From an uncultured Bacilli bacterium (GTDB lineage Bacteria > Bacillota_I > Bacilli_A > RF39 > UBA660): a DNA stretch of 5,696 bases. The translations under genes were made by a program, and so were the position numbers. Positions 1 through 5,439 of the stretch are shown here, in pieces. The DNA lies in NCBI GenBank assembly GCA_934095965.1, contig CAKOKR010000039.1:1-5696 (forward strand). The letters are read 5' to 3'. Within the stretch, counting starts at the first letter, position 1, and each line of letters opens with the position of its first letter. The notes below the pieces were generated by a model, which did not search any database, had not been told where the DNA came from, and saw only the letters and a program-made list of their open reading frames with translations.

Positions 1-8
1 TTAGACAT
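1..8 (-). CDS. Start of a divergent gene running off the left edge (partial)
   Basis: On the - strand an ATG (bases 8-6) is preceded by AAAGGTGG (complement of 15-22), a strong ribosome binding site at a spacing of 6 nt. Only Met, Ser and two bases of the third codon are inside the window, so no function can be given. The divergent orientation makes 9-195 a two-way intergenic region shared with yqfC. The call rests only on the ribosome site and start codon and could be chance. Confidence 0.45.
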
Positions 9-66
9 AAACAACCACCTTTTATTTTTTGTGATGATAATATAATATCAAAGAATGGTTGTTTAT
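7..66. repeat. Perfect 11-bp inverted repeat across the divergent promoter
   Basis: ATAAACAACCA at 7-17 is the exact reverse complement of TGGTTGTTTAT at 56-66, with 38 bases between. The left arm covers the - strand start codon and the ribosome-site spacer of the left-edge gene. The right arm lies between that gene's proposed -35 and -10 boxes. The long spacing makes an RNA hairpin unlikely. A pair of operator half-sites is one reading, chance is another. Confidence 0.4.
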
Positions 67-70
67 ACAA
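42..70 (-). promoter_or_regulatory. Possible promoter of the divergent left-edge gene
   Basis: On the - strand TTGTAT (70-65) and TATTAT (47-42) are separated by 17 nt. The -10 matches consensus at 5 of 6 positions and the -35 at 3 of 6. A second -10 choice, TATATT (44-39), overlaps it. The placement suits the ribosome site at 22-15, but the region is so AT-rich that such matches are common. Confidence 0.3.
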
Positions 71-89
71 GTTTTAATACACAATAGAT

Positions 90-117
90 ATAGCAAGGAT
101 GTTATAGCTATTTTTTT
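90..117 (+). terminator. Weak terminator-like hairpin upstream of yqfC
   Basis: ATAGC (90-94) pairs with GCTAT (107-111) around a 12-nt loop, and the arm is followed at once by a run of T (111-117). The five-pair AT-rich stem is weak for an intrinsic terminator. It could mark the end of a short + transcript or a leader element of the yqfC operon. Confidence 0.25.
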
Positions 118-135
118 GTATTTTAAAAACTGTCC

Positions 136-150
136 GTAGGTAAGACCTAT
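136..150 (+). other. Small tight hairpin in the yqfC upstream region
   Basis: TAGGT (137-141) pairs with ACCTA (145-149) across an AAG triloop, with a G-T pair extending the base at 136 and 150. It stands out as the most GC-rich patch in the upstream region. I recognise no riboswitch or T-box here. Its role is unknown. Confidence 0.35.
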
Positions 151-171
151 TAATTAATTGATTAAATAAAA

Positions 172-179
172 CATATAAT
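172..179 (+). promoter_or_regulatory. yqfC: -10-like element in front of yqfC (sigma-A or sigma-E type)
   Basis: CATATAAT contains a perfect sigma-A -10 (TATAAT, 174-179). As a whole it also differs by one base from the sporulation sigma-E -10 consensus CATACAAT. No clear -35 of either type lies at the right distance. The box ends only 4 nt before the ribosome site, so a start 7 nt downstream would fall inside that site; this weakens the call or implies an almost leaderless message. Confidence 0.4.
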
Positions 180-183
180 TAAT

Positions 184-190
184 AAGGTGA
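184..190 (+). promoter_or_regulatory. yqfC: Ribosome binding site that fixes the yqfC start
   Basis: AAGGTGA lies 5 nt before the ATG at 196. A GTG at 187 is in frame but lies inside this site, so it cannot be the start that the site serves. Confidence 0.7.
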
Positions 191-195
191 AGCTT

Positions 196-441
196 ATGCA
201 TATCAAAGATAACCTTATTAATTTTTTATATGATAAAAAATACTTTATTAATATATATGATAATTACATATATGTCTTTAACTATGAAAAACTCTTAACT
301 TTAACTAGTGTATTAATAATATTAAAGTTAGATAACTTTAATATTGAAATAAAGGGTAAAGATTTAGTAATAACTAAAATGATGCCAAATGAAATACTAA
401 TAAAAGGTAAAATAAAGAATGTAGGTTTTAATTATGAATAA
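196..441 (+). CDS. yqfC: YqfC family sporulation protein
   Basis: An 81-residue protein of the YqfC family, whose B. subtilis member is made in the mother cell under sigma-E. Its molecular role is not established. The match rests on the C-terminal half, where IKGKDLVITKMMPNEILIKG (52-71) has the family pattern of a short beta-rich repeat ending in an EILIxG motif, and on the position directly before yqfD, which is the usual pairing. The N-terminal half is rich in Tyr, Asn and Ile and less conserved. There is no signal peptide and no convincing membrane segment. The start is the ATG served by AAGGTGA. The last 8 bases overlap yqfD, which suggests coupled translation. Base composition is very AT-rich, as in yqfD. 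Confidence 0.8.
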   Translation: MHIKDNLINFLYDKKYFINIYDNYIYVFNYEKLLTLTSVLIILKLDNFNIEIKGKDLVITKMMPNEILIKGKIKNVGFNYE

Positions 442-1570
442 TAAAATATGGATTAAAACTAAATGCAATAATTATTATAAATTAATAAGTAAGATAGATA
501 ATTTAAATATAACTATTTATGATTGTAAGTATAGTGATTATGTGTATTTATATGTTACTTATAAAGATTATTTAACTTTAAAAAAATACTTAATTAGTTA
601 TAAATTTAGCATACATAAATTAACTGGTATAAGTAACATTATAAATATTTTTAAAAAAGAAAAAATATTTATAATAAGTTTAATTATTGGTTTTATAACA
701 TTAATACTTCTAAGTAATATGATATTTAAAATAGAAATAATACATGAAAATAAAGATATCAGAGACTTAATTAAAGAAGAATTAGATAACTATGATATAA
801 AAGTATTACATTTTAAGAAAAGTTATAAAGAATTAAATAAAATAAGAAAAGAAATACTAGATAAATATCCCGATAAATTAGATTGGATGGAATTTGTAAT
901 AAATGGATTAAAGTTAAGTGTAAAAATAGAAGAAAGAATAATAACTGATATAAATAAAGATAATAGTGTGTGTGATATAATCGCTAAAAAAAGTGGAGTA
1001 ATAAGTGATATATATGTAGAATCTGGTGAAGTACAAGTACAAATTAATGATTATGTAAAAGAAGGAGACACTCTAGTAAAAGGAATAATTAATTATAATA
1101 ATGAAGATAAAAGATATACATGTGCTAAAGCAGATATTTATATAACTACGTGGTATACAGTAGAAATATCTATTCCAATGGAAAAAGATATTGATACAAA
1201 AACAAATAAAAAAAGATATAATTTAACATATGAAATAAATGATAATAAACATAATATATTTAAAAATAGATTAGATAATTTTACTAGAGAATATAAAAAA
1301 ATATTAGATATATTTAACTTTAAATTATATATTGAAAAAGATATAGAAATAAAAAAAGAAAGGATAAAATACACTGAAGAAGAGGTAGTAAATGAAGGAG
1401 TTAAAAAAGCTGAAGAAAGCTTAAAGAAAAAATTAAGTAAAAAAGATAGTATAATTGATAAAAAAGTTTTGAAAAAAAGCAAAAATAATAGTACAATGGA
1501 TATAGAGGTATTTTTAGTGGTTAAAGAACTAATTAGTGCCCAGAATAAAATAGAGATTAAAAAGGACTGA
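434..1570 (+). CDS. yqfD: YqfD family sporulation membrane protein
   Basis: A 378-residue protein of the YqfD (SpoIV-related) family, close to the usual length of about 400. YqfD is a mother-cell sporulation protein in B. subtilis, and its biochemical activity is unknown. Visible parts are a basic N-terminal domain (1-75), one membrane segment at about 78-98, and then a large domain predicted to be extracytoplasmic. Family hallmarks are WMEFVINGLKLSVKIEER (151-168), CDIIAKKSGVISDIYVESG (180-198) leading to YVKEGDTLVKG (207-217), which resembles a barrel-sandwich hybrid fold, and TWYTVEI (239-245). A charged, Lys/Glu-rich helical stretch covers about 310-365. The ATG overlaps the end of yqfC, has only a weak ribosome site and is probably coupled to it. 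The gene is strikingly AT-rich: a hand count of 541-720 gives 24 G or C in 180 bases. Confidence 0.88.
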   Translation: MNNKIWIKTKCNNYYKLISKIDNLNITIYDCKYSDYVYLYVTYKDYLTLKKYLISYKFSIHKLTGISNIINIFKKEKIFIISLIIGFITLILLSNMIFKIEIIHENKDIRDLIKEELDNYDIKVLHFKKSYKELNKIRKEILDKYPDKLDWMEFVINGLKLSVKIEERIITDINKDNSVCDIIAKKSGVISDIYVESGEVQVQINDYVKEGDTLVKGIINYNNEDKRYTCAKADIYITTWYTVEISIPMEKDIDTKTNKKRYNLTYEINDNKHNIFKNRLDNFTREYKKILDIFNFKLYIEKDIEIKKERIKYTEEEVVNEGVKKAEESLKKKLSKKDSIIDKKVLKKSKNNSTMDIEVFLVVKELISAQNKIEIKKD

Positions 1571-1575
1571 TTTAT

Positions 1576-2193
1576 ATGTTTTTAAATACTATCAAAAATG
1601 TTTTAAATAGTAATTGGCCAGTACTTGTTATATTCATTGTAACAATGGTAAGTATGAGATTTTTTTATCTTAGAACTCACAGAGAAAAAGTATACTTTTA
1701 TAAAGAATTTTTTGGTATACTTTCAATAGTTTACATATTTTTATTATTTCAACTCTTAACTAAGGTGGAATTAAATACCAATAGTGGCTATAACTTAGTA
1801 CCATTTACAGAAATATTTAGATATAAATTTGGTAGTTCTTTATTTATATATAATGTTGGTGGTAACATATTAGCATTTGTTATATTTGGTTTAATTGTAT
1901 CATCTTATATTAAACCTAAGACATGTTTAGCACCATTTTTAACATCTTTGGTAGTATCCATAACAGTTGAATTTGTTCAATTAAATATCGGTAGAAGTTT
2001 TGATGTAGATGATATTATATTAAATGTTTTAGGTGGTATTATAGGTTATCTTTTATACATTGGACTTACTGCAATACACAATCATTTACCAAAAGTTTTA
2101 CAAAAAGAAGGAATAATTAACATTTTATGTTTCATTATTTTAATAATTATGGTATTATATGTACTAAAAGTGATGGGGGTGTTAGCAATTTGA
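1576..2193 (+). CDS. VanZ-like family membrane protein
   Basis: A 205-residue integral membrane protein of the VanZ-like family, named after the teicoplanin-resistance accessory protein of enterococci. Most members have no known role, so resistance should not be assumed. Hydrophobic segments lie at about 14-32, 46-62, 95-112, 117-135, 147-165 and 181-200. Family marks are LVPFTEI (74-80), GNILAFVIFG (96-105) and the core VEFVQLNIGRSFDVDDIILN (131-150), followed by LGGIIGYLLY. The conserved Glu132, Gln135, Arg140, Asp143, Asp145/146 and Asn150 are all present. The ATG has AAAGGA 9 nt upstream and follows yqfD by 5 nt. Its stop overlaps the ybeY start. It occupies the place where phoH and pgpH stand in related genomes, and its base composition is less AT-rich than that of yqfD. 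Confidence 0.88.
   Translation: MFLNTIKNVLNSNWPVLVIFIVTMVSMRFFYLRTHREKVYFYKEFFGILSIVYIFLLFQLLTKVELNTNSGYNLVPFTEIFRYKFGSSLFIYNVGGNILAFVIFGLIVSSYIKPKTCLAPFLTSLVVSITVEFVQLNIGRSFDVDDIILNVLGGIIGYLLYIGLTAIHNHLPKVLQKEGIINILCFIILIIMVLYVLKVMGVLAI
2175..2181 (+). promoter_or_regulatory. ybeY: Ribosome binding site that fixes the ybeY TTG start
   Basis: GGGGGTG lies inside the last codons of the vanZ-like gene, 8 nt before a TTG at 2190. No ATG gives a normal YbeY N-terminus: the ATG at 2127 lies deep inside the preceding gene and would add 21 residues not seen in the family. Confidence 0.65.
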
Positions 2194-2654
2194 ATCACTA
2201 TGATATAATAAATGAATATGATAAGAACTTAAATTATTCTTATCTACCTAAGATTATTGACAAGTGTCTTGAAATGGAACACATCAAAAACGCGATTTTA
2301 ACAATAATCTTTATTGATGATGAAAAAATGCATGAATTAAATAAAAAATATCGTGGCATAGATAGAACAACTGATGTTTTATCGTTTGCATATGAAGATA
2401 ATGAAAATATTGATATAGGCATACGTATGCTTGGAGAAATATTTGTAAGTATTCCCAAGATGAAGGGACAAGCTATAGAATATGGACATAGCGAAACTAG
2501 AGAATTATCATTTTTGGTAGTTCATGGCATATTACATTTACTTGGATATGACCACACACTAGGTAAAAAGGAAGAAGAAGAAATGTTTAGACGTCAGGAG
2601 TTGGTATTAAATGAATTCGAAGAAACAAAAAGAACACAAAAAAATGAGCTTTAA
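2190..2654 (+). CDS. ybeY: Endoribonuclease YbeY (rRNA maturation factor)
   Basis: A zinc-dependent endoribonuclease of 154 residues, the normal family length. YbeY acts in 16S rRNA 3' end maturation and ribosome quality control, and is found in nearly all bacteria. The metal site HGILHLLGYDH (112-122) fits the H-x3-H-x5-H pattern with His112, His116 and His122. The conserved RTTDVLSF (59-66) with Arg59, LGEIFVSI (81-88) and REL (104-106) are also present. Translation probably begins at TTG 2190. That codon overlaps the TGA of the upstream gene as TTGA, a typical coupling arrangement, and an in-frame ATG at 2127 is rejected. Its C-terminal end overlaps dgkA by 44 nt. The neighbours match the standard ybeY-dgkA-era order, but phoH, the usual gene upstream, is missing. 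Confidence 0.93.
   Translation: MNHYDIINEYDKNLNYSYLPKIIDKCLEMEHIKNAILTIIFIDDEKMHELNKKYRGIDRTTDVLSFAYEDNENIDIGIRMLGEIFVSIPKMKGQAIEYGHSETRELSFLVVHGILHLLGYDHTLGKKEEEEMFRRQELVLNEFEETKRTQKNEL
2596..2600 (+). promoter_or_regulatory. dgkA: Ribosome binding site for dgkA inside ybeY
   Basis: AGGAG lies 10 nt before the ATG at 2611. The other in-frame ATG (2644) has only A-rich sequence in front, so the upstream start is preferred even though it makes dgkA overlap ybeY by 44 nt. Confidence 0.55.
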
Positions 2655-3006
2655 AAGATTTTTAAATAGTATTAAGTATTCAGTAGATGGACTAGTTAAT
2701 GCATATCAAAATGAACAAAGTTTATGGTTACATGCAATGTGTACCATAATTATAGTTATTTTAGGTTTTGCACTTAAAATTAGTTTTATTCAATGGGCAA
2801 TTATAGTTATAGCATTAGTTATAGTTTTAGCAGTTGAACTTCTTAATACAGCAATTGAGGCAACCGTAGACTTAGTAACAAAAGAAATTCATCCTCTTGC
2901 AAAAGTAGCAAAAGATTGTGGAAGTGCTGCAGCATTTGTAAGTAGTATTATGGTATTTATCATATGTTGTTTTATCTTTGTTCCTAAGATTATAGCATTA
3001 TTCTAA
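2611..3006 (+). CDS. dgkA: DgkA-family lipid kinase (undecaprenol / diacylglycerol kinase)
   Basis: A 131-residue trimeric-type membrane kinase. In Gram-positive bacteria this family mainly phosphorylates undecaprenol, returning it to the carrier pool for peptidoglycan and other wall polymers. The proteobacterial enzyme acts on diacylglycerol. After a basic N-terminal stretch there are three membrane segments (about 39-57, 59-78, 105-125). The signature ELLNTAIEATVDL (76-88) supplies Glu76, Asn79 and Glu83. Glu35 and the AKVAKD motif (97-102) correspond to other active-site residues. The start at 2611 is supported by an AGGAG site and by an N-terminus of the length seen in B. subtilis DgkA. 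era follows after 9 nt; the cdd gene found between them in B. subtilis is absent. Undecaprenol specificity is inferred from lineage. Confidence 0.9.
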   Translation: MNSKKQKEHKKMSFKRFLNSIKYSVDGLVNAYQNEQSLWLHAMCTIIIVILGFALKISFIQWAIIVIALVIVLAVELLNTAIEATVDLVTKEIHPLAKVAKDCGSAAAFVSSIMVFIICCFIFVPKIIALF

Positions 3007-3015
3007 GAGGTTATT

Positions 3016-3906
3016 ATGAAAAGTGGTTTTGTAAGTATCATAGGTAGACCTAATGTTGGAAAAAGTACTTTAATTAATACAATAATTGATAAAAAGGTAG
3101 CTATAACTAGTGATGTATCAGGTACAACAAGAAATATAATTCAAGGTATATATAATGATAAAGATACTCAAATAGTATTTGTGGATACACCAGGTATTCA
3201 TAAACCAATCAATAGATTAGGTAAAATTTTAAATAAAGAAGCACTTGCTCAAGCAAAAGATGTTGATTTAATTCTTTTTGTAGTTGATGTTGCATCAGGT
3301 ATAGGTAAAGGTGATAAATTCATTCTTGATTTACTTAAAAATAGTGATGTACCAGTTATTCTTGTTTTAAATAAAATAGATGCAATATCTGAAGAAAAAT
3401 TATTTAAAACAATCAGTGAATACAAAGATATTTATCCATTCGTAGAAGTAGTGCCAACATCTGGTTTAAAAAATGATAATGTTGATCATTTAATAAGTGT
3501 TATAAAAAAATATTTACATGATGAAGTAAGGTATTTCCCTGAAGAATATTATACATCAAGTAGCATTAAATTTATGGCAAGTGAAATAGTTCGTGAAAAA
3601 TTACTTCAAGTAACTGAAGATGAAATACCTCATAGTATTACATGTTACACAACAAGTTATGAAGAAAAAAAAGATATTGTAAATATTAGTGTTGATATAA
3701 TTGTTGATAGAGATAATATCAAAAGAATTATCATTGGTAAAAATGGAAGTAGATTAAAAATGGTAGGAACACTTGCAAGAAGTGAAATAGAAAAAGAACT
3801 AGTTGGTAAAAAAGTATATTTAGAAACCTATGTTAAAACGATTAAAAATTGGAAAGATAAAGAAAGATATTTAATAGATTTAGGTTTTATAGATAATGTT
3901 GAATAA
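3016..3906 (+). CDS. era: GTPase Era (30S ribosome assembly)
   Basis: A 296-residue essential GTPase that binds the 3' end of 16S rRNA and promotes small-subunit maturation. The GTPase domain shows G1 GRPNVGKS (10-17), G2 TTRN (37-40), G3 DTPGIH (57-62), G4 NKID (119-122) and a G5-type TSGL (148-151). The C-terminal KH RNA-binding domain includes FMASEIVREKLL (186-197) and the GxxG loop GKNG (241-244). Length and domain order are standard. The ATG has AAGAGG ending 5 nt before it, overlapping the dgkA stop. Function pairs naturally with YbeY, which acts on the same rRNA end. No missing residues were noticed. Confidence 0.97.
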   Translation: MKSGFVSIIGRPNVGKSTLINTIIDKKVAITSDVSGTTRNIIQGIYNDKDTQIVFVDTPGIHKPINRLGKILNKEALAQAKDVDLILFVVDVASGIGKGDKFILDLLKNSDVPVILVLNKIDAISEEKLFKTISEYKDIYPFVEVVPTSGLKNDNVDHLISVIKKYLHDEVRYFPEEYYTSSSIKFMASEIVREKLLQVTEDEIPHSITCYTTSYEEKKDIVNISVDIIVDRDNIKRIIIGKNGSRLKMVGTLARSEIEKELVGKKVYLETYVKTIKNWKDKERYLIDLGFIDNVE

Positions 3907-3917
3907 AATAAATTTAA

Positions 3918-3942
3918 ATCACCCAATATATAATTAGGTGAT
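3918..3942 (+). other. Hairpin masking the yqzL ribosome binding site
   Basis: ATCACC (3918-3923) pairs with GGTGAT (3937-3942) around a 13-nt loop. The right arm contains most of the ribosome site AGGTGA (3936-3941) that serves the ATG at 3947. This is the largest gap inside the operon (40 nt). Folding would hide the site, while a ribosome finishing era stops about 12 nt upstream of the hairpin. Confidence 0.45.
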
Positions 3943-3946
3943 AAAT

Positions 3947-4036
3947 ATGAATAAAGAAGAAGCTTGGGAAAAGTTTAAAGAATCTGGTAAAGTTGAAGAT
4001 TATCTTCGTTACAAAGAACTAGAAAAGAAGGATTAA
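3947..4036 (+). CDS. yqzL: YqzL-like small protein
   Basis: A 29-residue protein between era and recO, the place where B. subtilis carries yqzL (about 47 residues). The sequence MNKEEAWEKFKESGKVEDY (1-19), then LRYKELEKKD, fits the family pattern of an aromatic W-x-x-F followed by a short TG/SG turn, an acidic residue, a Y-L pair and a charged KE-rich end. It is charged, probably helical, and has no membrane segment. The function of the family is unknown. The ATG has AGGTGA at a 5-nt spacing, and the stop is one base before the recO ATG, so the pair is likely coupled. It is shorter than the Bacillus form, but the start and ribosome site leave no room for an extension. Confidence 0.75.
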   Translation: MNKEEAWEKFKESGKVEDYLRYKELEKKD

Positions 4037-4037
4037 C

Positions 4038-4766
4038 ATGAATGTTGAAGTAGATGGTTTTGTATTAAGTGAAATTCCATATGGTGAGACAAGTAAAATA
4101 ATTAATGTTTTTACAAAAGAATATGGAGTTATTGGTATAATGTGTAAAGGTGCAAAGCAATTAAAGAATAAAAATAGAGTAGCAACAATGAAATTAAATT
4201 ATACTAGATTTAATATAATGTATAAAGAAAATAAACTATCTACCTTAATAAGTGCTGATATTATTAACCCTTTAAAACTTATCAAAAGTGATATTCTTTT
4301 GGTTAGTTTTTTGTCGTATTTAACAGAATTAACTGAACAAGTTTTAAAACAAAGTATAGAATATGATAAAATATATGATGATTTTATAAAAGTAGTATTA
4401 AAACTATCACAAGGATTAGATCCAGTAGTTTTAACAAATATCTTAGAAATAAAATATTTAGAATACTTAGGTGTCTTATTTAATTTAGATGAATGTGTAT
4501 TATGTAAAAGTAAAAAAGATATTGCAACATTTGATCCTGACAAAGGTGGTTATATATGTATAAATTGTTTAACAAATGAAATAATTGTAAGTAAAAAAAT
4601 AATTAAAATGATAAGAATGTATTATTATATAAATATAGATTCTATAAAAGAAATAAAAGTAGATGATGAAACTAAAAACACAATTAATAAATATATAGAT
4701 TTATATTATGAAAGATATACAGGATTATATTTAAATAGTAAAAGTTTTTTAAAGAAATTGATGTAG
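4038..4766 (+). CDS. recO: DNA repair protein RecO
   Basis: A 242-residue recombination mediator. RecO, with RecR, helps load RecA on SSB-coated single-stranded DNA and anneals complementary strands during gap and break repair. The N-terminal OB-fold shows the family start GFVLSEIPYGETSKI (7-21) and the pattern VFTKEYGVIGIMCKGAK (24-40). The C-terminal helical part carries a four-cysteine zinc site, CVLC (153-156) and CINC (174-177), intact here. Length is normal for the family. The ATG is preceded by GAAGGA (4027-4032) within the last codons of yqzL. The era-yqzL-recO order is the usual one in Bacilli. The Lys/Ile/Asn-rich composition follows the AT bias. Confidence 0.95.
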   Translation: MNVEVDGFVLSEIPYGETSKIINVFTKEYGVIGIMCKGAKQLKNKNRVATMKLNYTRFNIMYKENKLSTLISADIINPLKLIKSDILLVSFLSYLTELTEQVLKQSIEYDKIYDDFIKVVLKLSQGLDPVVLTNILEIKYLEYLGVLFNLDECVLCKSKKDIATFDPDKGGYICINCLTNEIIVSKKIIKMIRMYYYINIDSIKEIKVDDETKNTINKYIDLYYERYTGLYLNSKSFLKKLM

Positions 4767-4770
4767 GTGG
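4765..4770 (+). promoter_or_regulatory. tdk: Ribosome binding site that fixes the tdk start
   Basis: AGGTGG, partly inside the recO stop codon, lies 5 nt before the ATG at 4776. An in-frame GTG at 4767 falls within this site and is rejected. Confidence 0.65.
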
Positions 4771-4775
4771 GTAGT

Positions 4776-5369
4776 ATGGCAAATTTAACATTTTATTATG
4801 GAACAATGGCAGTAGGTAAAACAACAAAGTTATTGCAAGATCATTATAATTATTCAAAGTATTTAATAAATTTAGTAGTTTTAAAACCAAAGGTTGATAC
4901 AAAGGGAAGTAATACCGTAGTAAATAGAATTGGTGAAAATATTAAAGTTGATTTACTTATACCTAAAAGTGCCAATTTATTAAGTAAAAAATATATGAAT
5001 AAATTTATGTATGCAGAATTTATTTTGGTGGATGAAGCACAGTTTTTAAGTAAAGAACAAATTAATGAATTATGGTTTATTGCTCACAAGTTTAATATTT
5101 CAGTTATCTGTTATGGCTTAAAAAGTAATTTTAAAGGTAATTTATTCGAAGGCTCAGAACAACTATTTGCAAGAGCTGATGAAAAACATGAATTAACAGT
5201 TAACTGTGTATGTGGTAAAGTTGCTATGTTTAATGCAAGAAGAGTAAATGGAAAGTATAGTGCATCAGGAAAAGAAGTAGTGATTGATGGAGCAAATGAT
5301 GAAGTAGAATATATTCCTCTTTGTGCAGATCACTATCTTGAGTTTGTTATGAAAGGTAAATTTAAATAA
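4776..5369 (+). CDS. tdk: Thymidine kinase (type II, TK1-like)
   Basis: A 197-residue cytosolic kinase that makes dTMP from thymidine and ATP in pyrimidine salvage. The N-terminus MANLTFYYGTMAVGKT (1-16) carries the P-loop (9-16). DEAQF (86-90) provides the Walker B Asp and the catalytic Glu87. The lasso domain has Cys144-x-Cys146 and Cys183-x2-His186 as likely zinc ligands, and VVIDGANDEVEYIPLC (168-183) forms the thymidine-binding part. The FYYGTM start, CYGLKSNFKGNLFEGS (112-127) and the Cys-x-Cys spacing look more like the enterobacterial type than like B. subtilis Tdk, which has Cys-x2-Cys. It begins 9 nt after recO, where glyQ/glyS often follow in other Bacillota. It is the last gene before a terminator. 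Confidence 0.95.
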   Translation: MANLTFYYGTMAVGKTTKLLQDHYNYSKYLINLVVLKPKVDTKGSNTVVNRIGENIKVDLLIPKSANLLSKKYMNKFMYAEFILVDEAQFLSKEQINELWFIAHKFNISVICYGLKSNFKGNLFEGSEQLFARADEKHELTVNCVCGKVAMFNARRVNGKYSASGKEVVIDGANDEVEYIPLCADHYLEFVMKGKFK

Positions 5370-5375
5370 AAGTAT

Positions 5376-5424
5376 AAAAAAAGCCGTCCCCTCTCCAAGT
5401 GCGGAGTGGGAAAGGCTTTTTCTT
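5376..5424 (+). terminator. Intrinsic terminator of the yqfC-tdk operon
   Basis: An A-run plus GCC (to 5385) pairs with GGC plus a T-run (from 5414). Inside it, CCC pairs with GGG (5408-5410) and CTCC (5393-5396) with GGAG (5403-5406), closing a 6-nt loop AAGTGC. Mismatches at three positions interrupt the + strand stem. The T-run here is five long and broken by C at 5422. Read on the - strand, the same DNA gains a U-G pair and has a seven-base T-run, so it works in both directions. Confidence 0.9.
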
Positions 5425-5433
5425 TGCAATTGC
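5376..5433 (-). ncRNA. Predicted short RNA, nearly all terminator hairpin
   Basis: Inferred from a consensus - strand promoter (5468-5440) followed after about 20 nt by a complete intrinsic terminator. Transcription would begin near 5433, just at a GCAATTGC palindrome (5433-5426), run through an A-rich linker, then the hairpin GCC...CTCC-GCACTT-GGAG...GGC, and stop in seven T (5382-5376). The product would be about 58 nt. No ORF fits. I recognise no known RNA family. It could be a regulatory RNA, a sponge, or a safeguard transcript against read-through; a promoter with no functional product cannot be excluded. Confidence 0.45.
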
Positions 5434-5439
5434 ACCTTC

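Noticed and set aside
55..87. 10-codon ORF as a leader peptide before yqfC
   Set aside because: No ribosome site precedes the ATG and no regulatory codon run is visible.
1138..1482. 114-codon open frame on the - strand inside yqfD
   Set aside because: It is the antisense of a Lys/Glu-rich stretch, giving a low-complexity Ser/Phe/Leu string with no ribosome site or family likeness.
2127..2189. ATG upstream extension of ybeY
   Set aside because: The added 21 residues lie in another frame of the VanZ C-terminus, lack a ribosome site, and exceed the YbeY family length.
1568..2193. TGA recoded as tryptophan (Mollicutes-type code)
   Set aside because: Trp residues in conserved proteins are encoded by TGG, and the TGA codons at 1568 and 2191 end genes exactly at the next start.
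1576..2193. Glycopeptide resistance gene
   Set aside because: VanZ-like proteins are widespread with no resistance role shown, and no van cluster genes are present.
2240..2458. 72-codon open frame on the - strand inside ybeY
   Set aside because: It lies wholly antisense to a conserved gene and shows no domain, ribosome site or promoter.
4199..4902. Two - strand open frames across recO and the start of tdk
   Set aside because: Both are shadows of well-supported + strand genes, with AT-rich hydrophobic translations typical of antisense frames.
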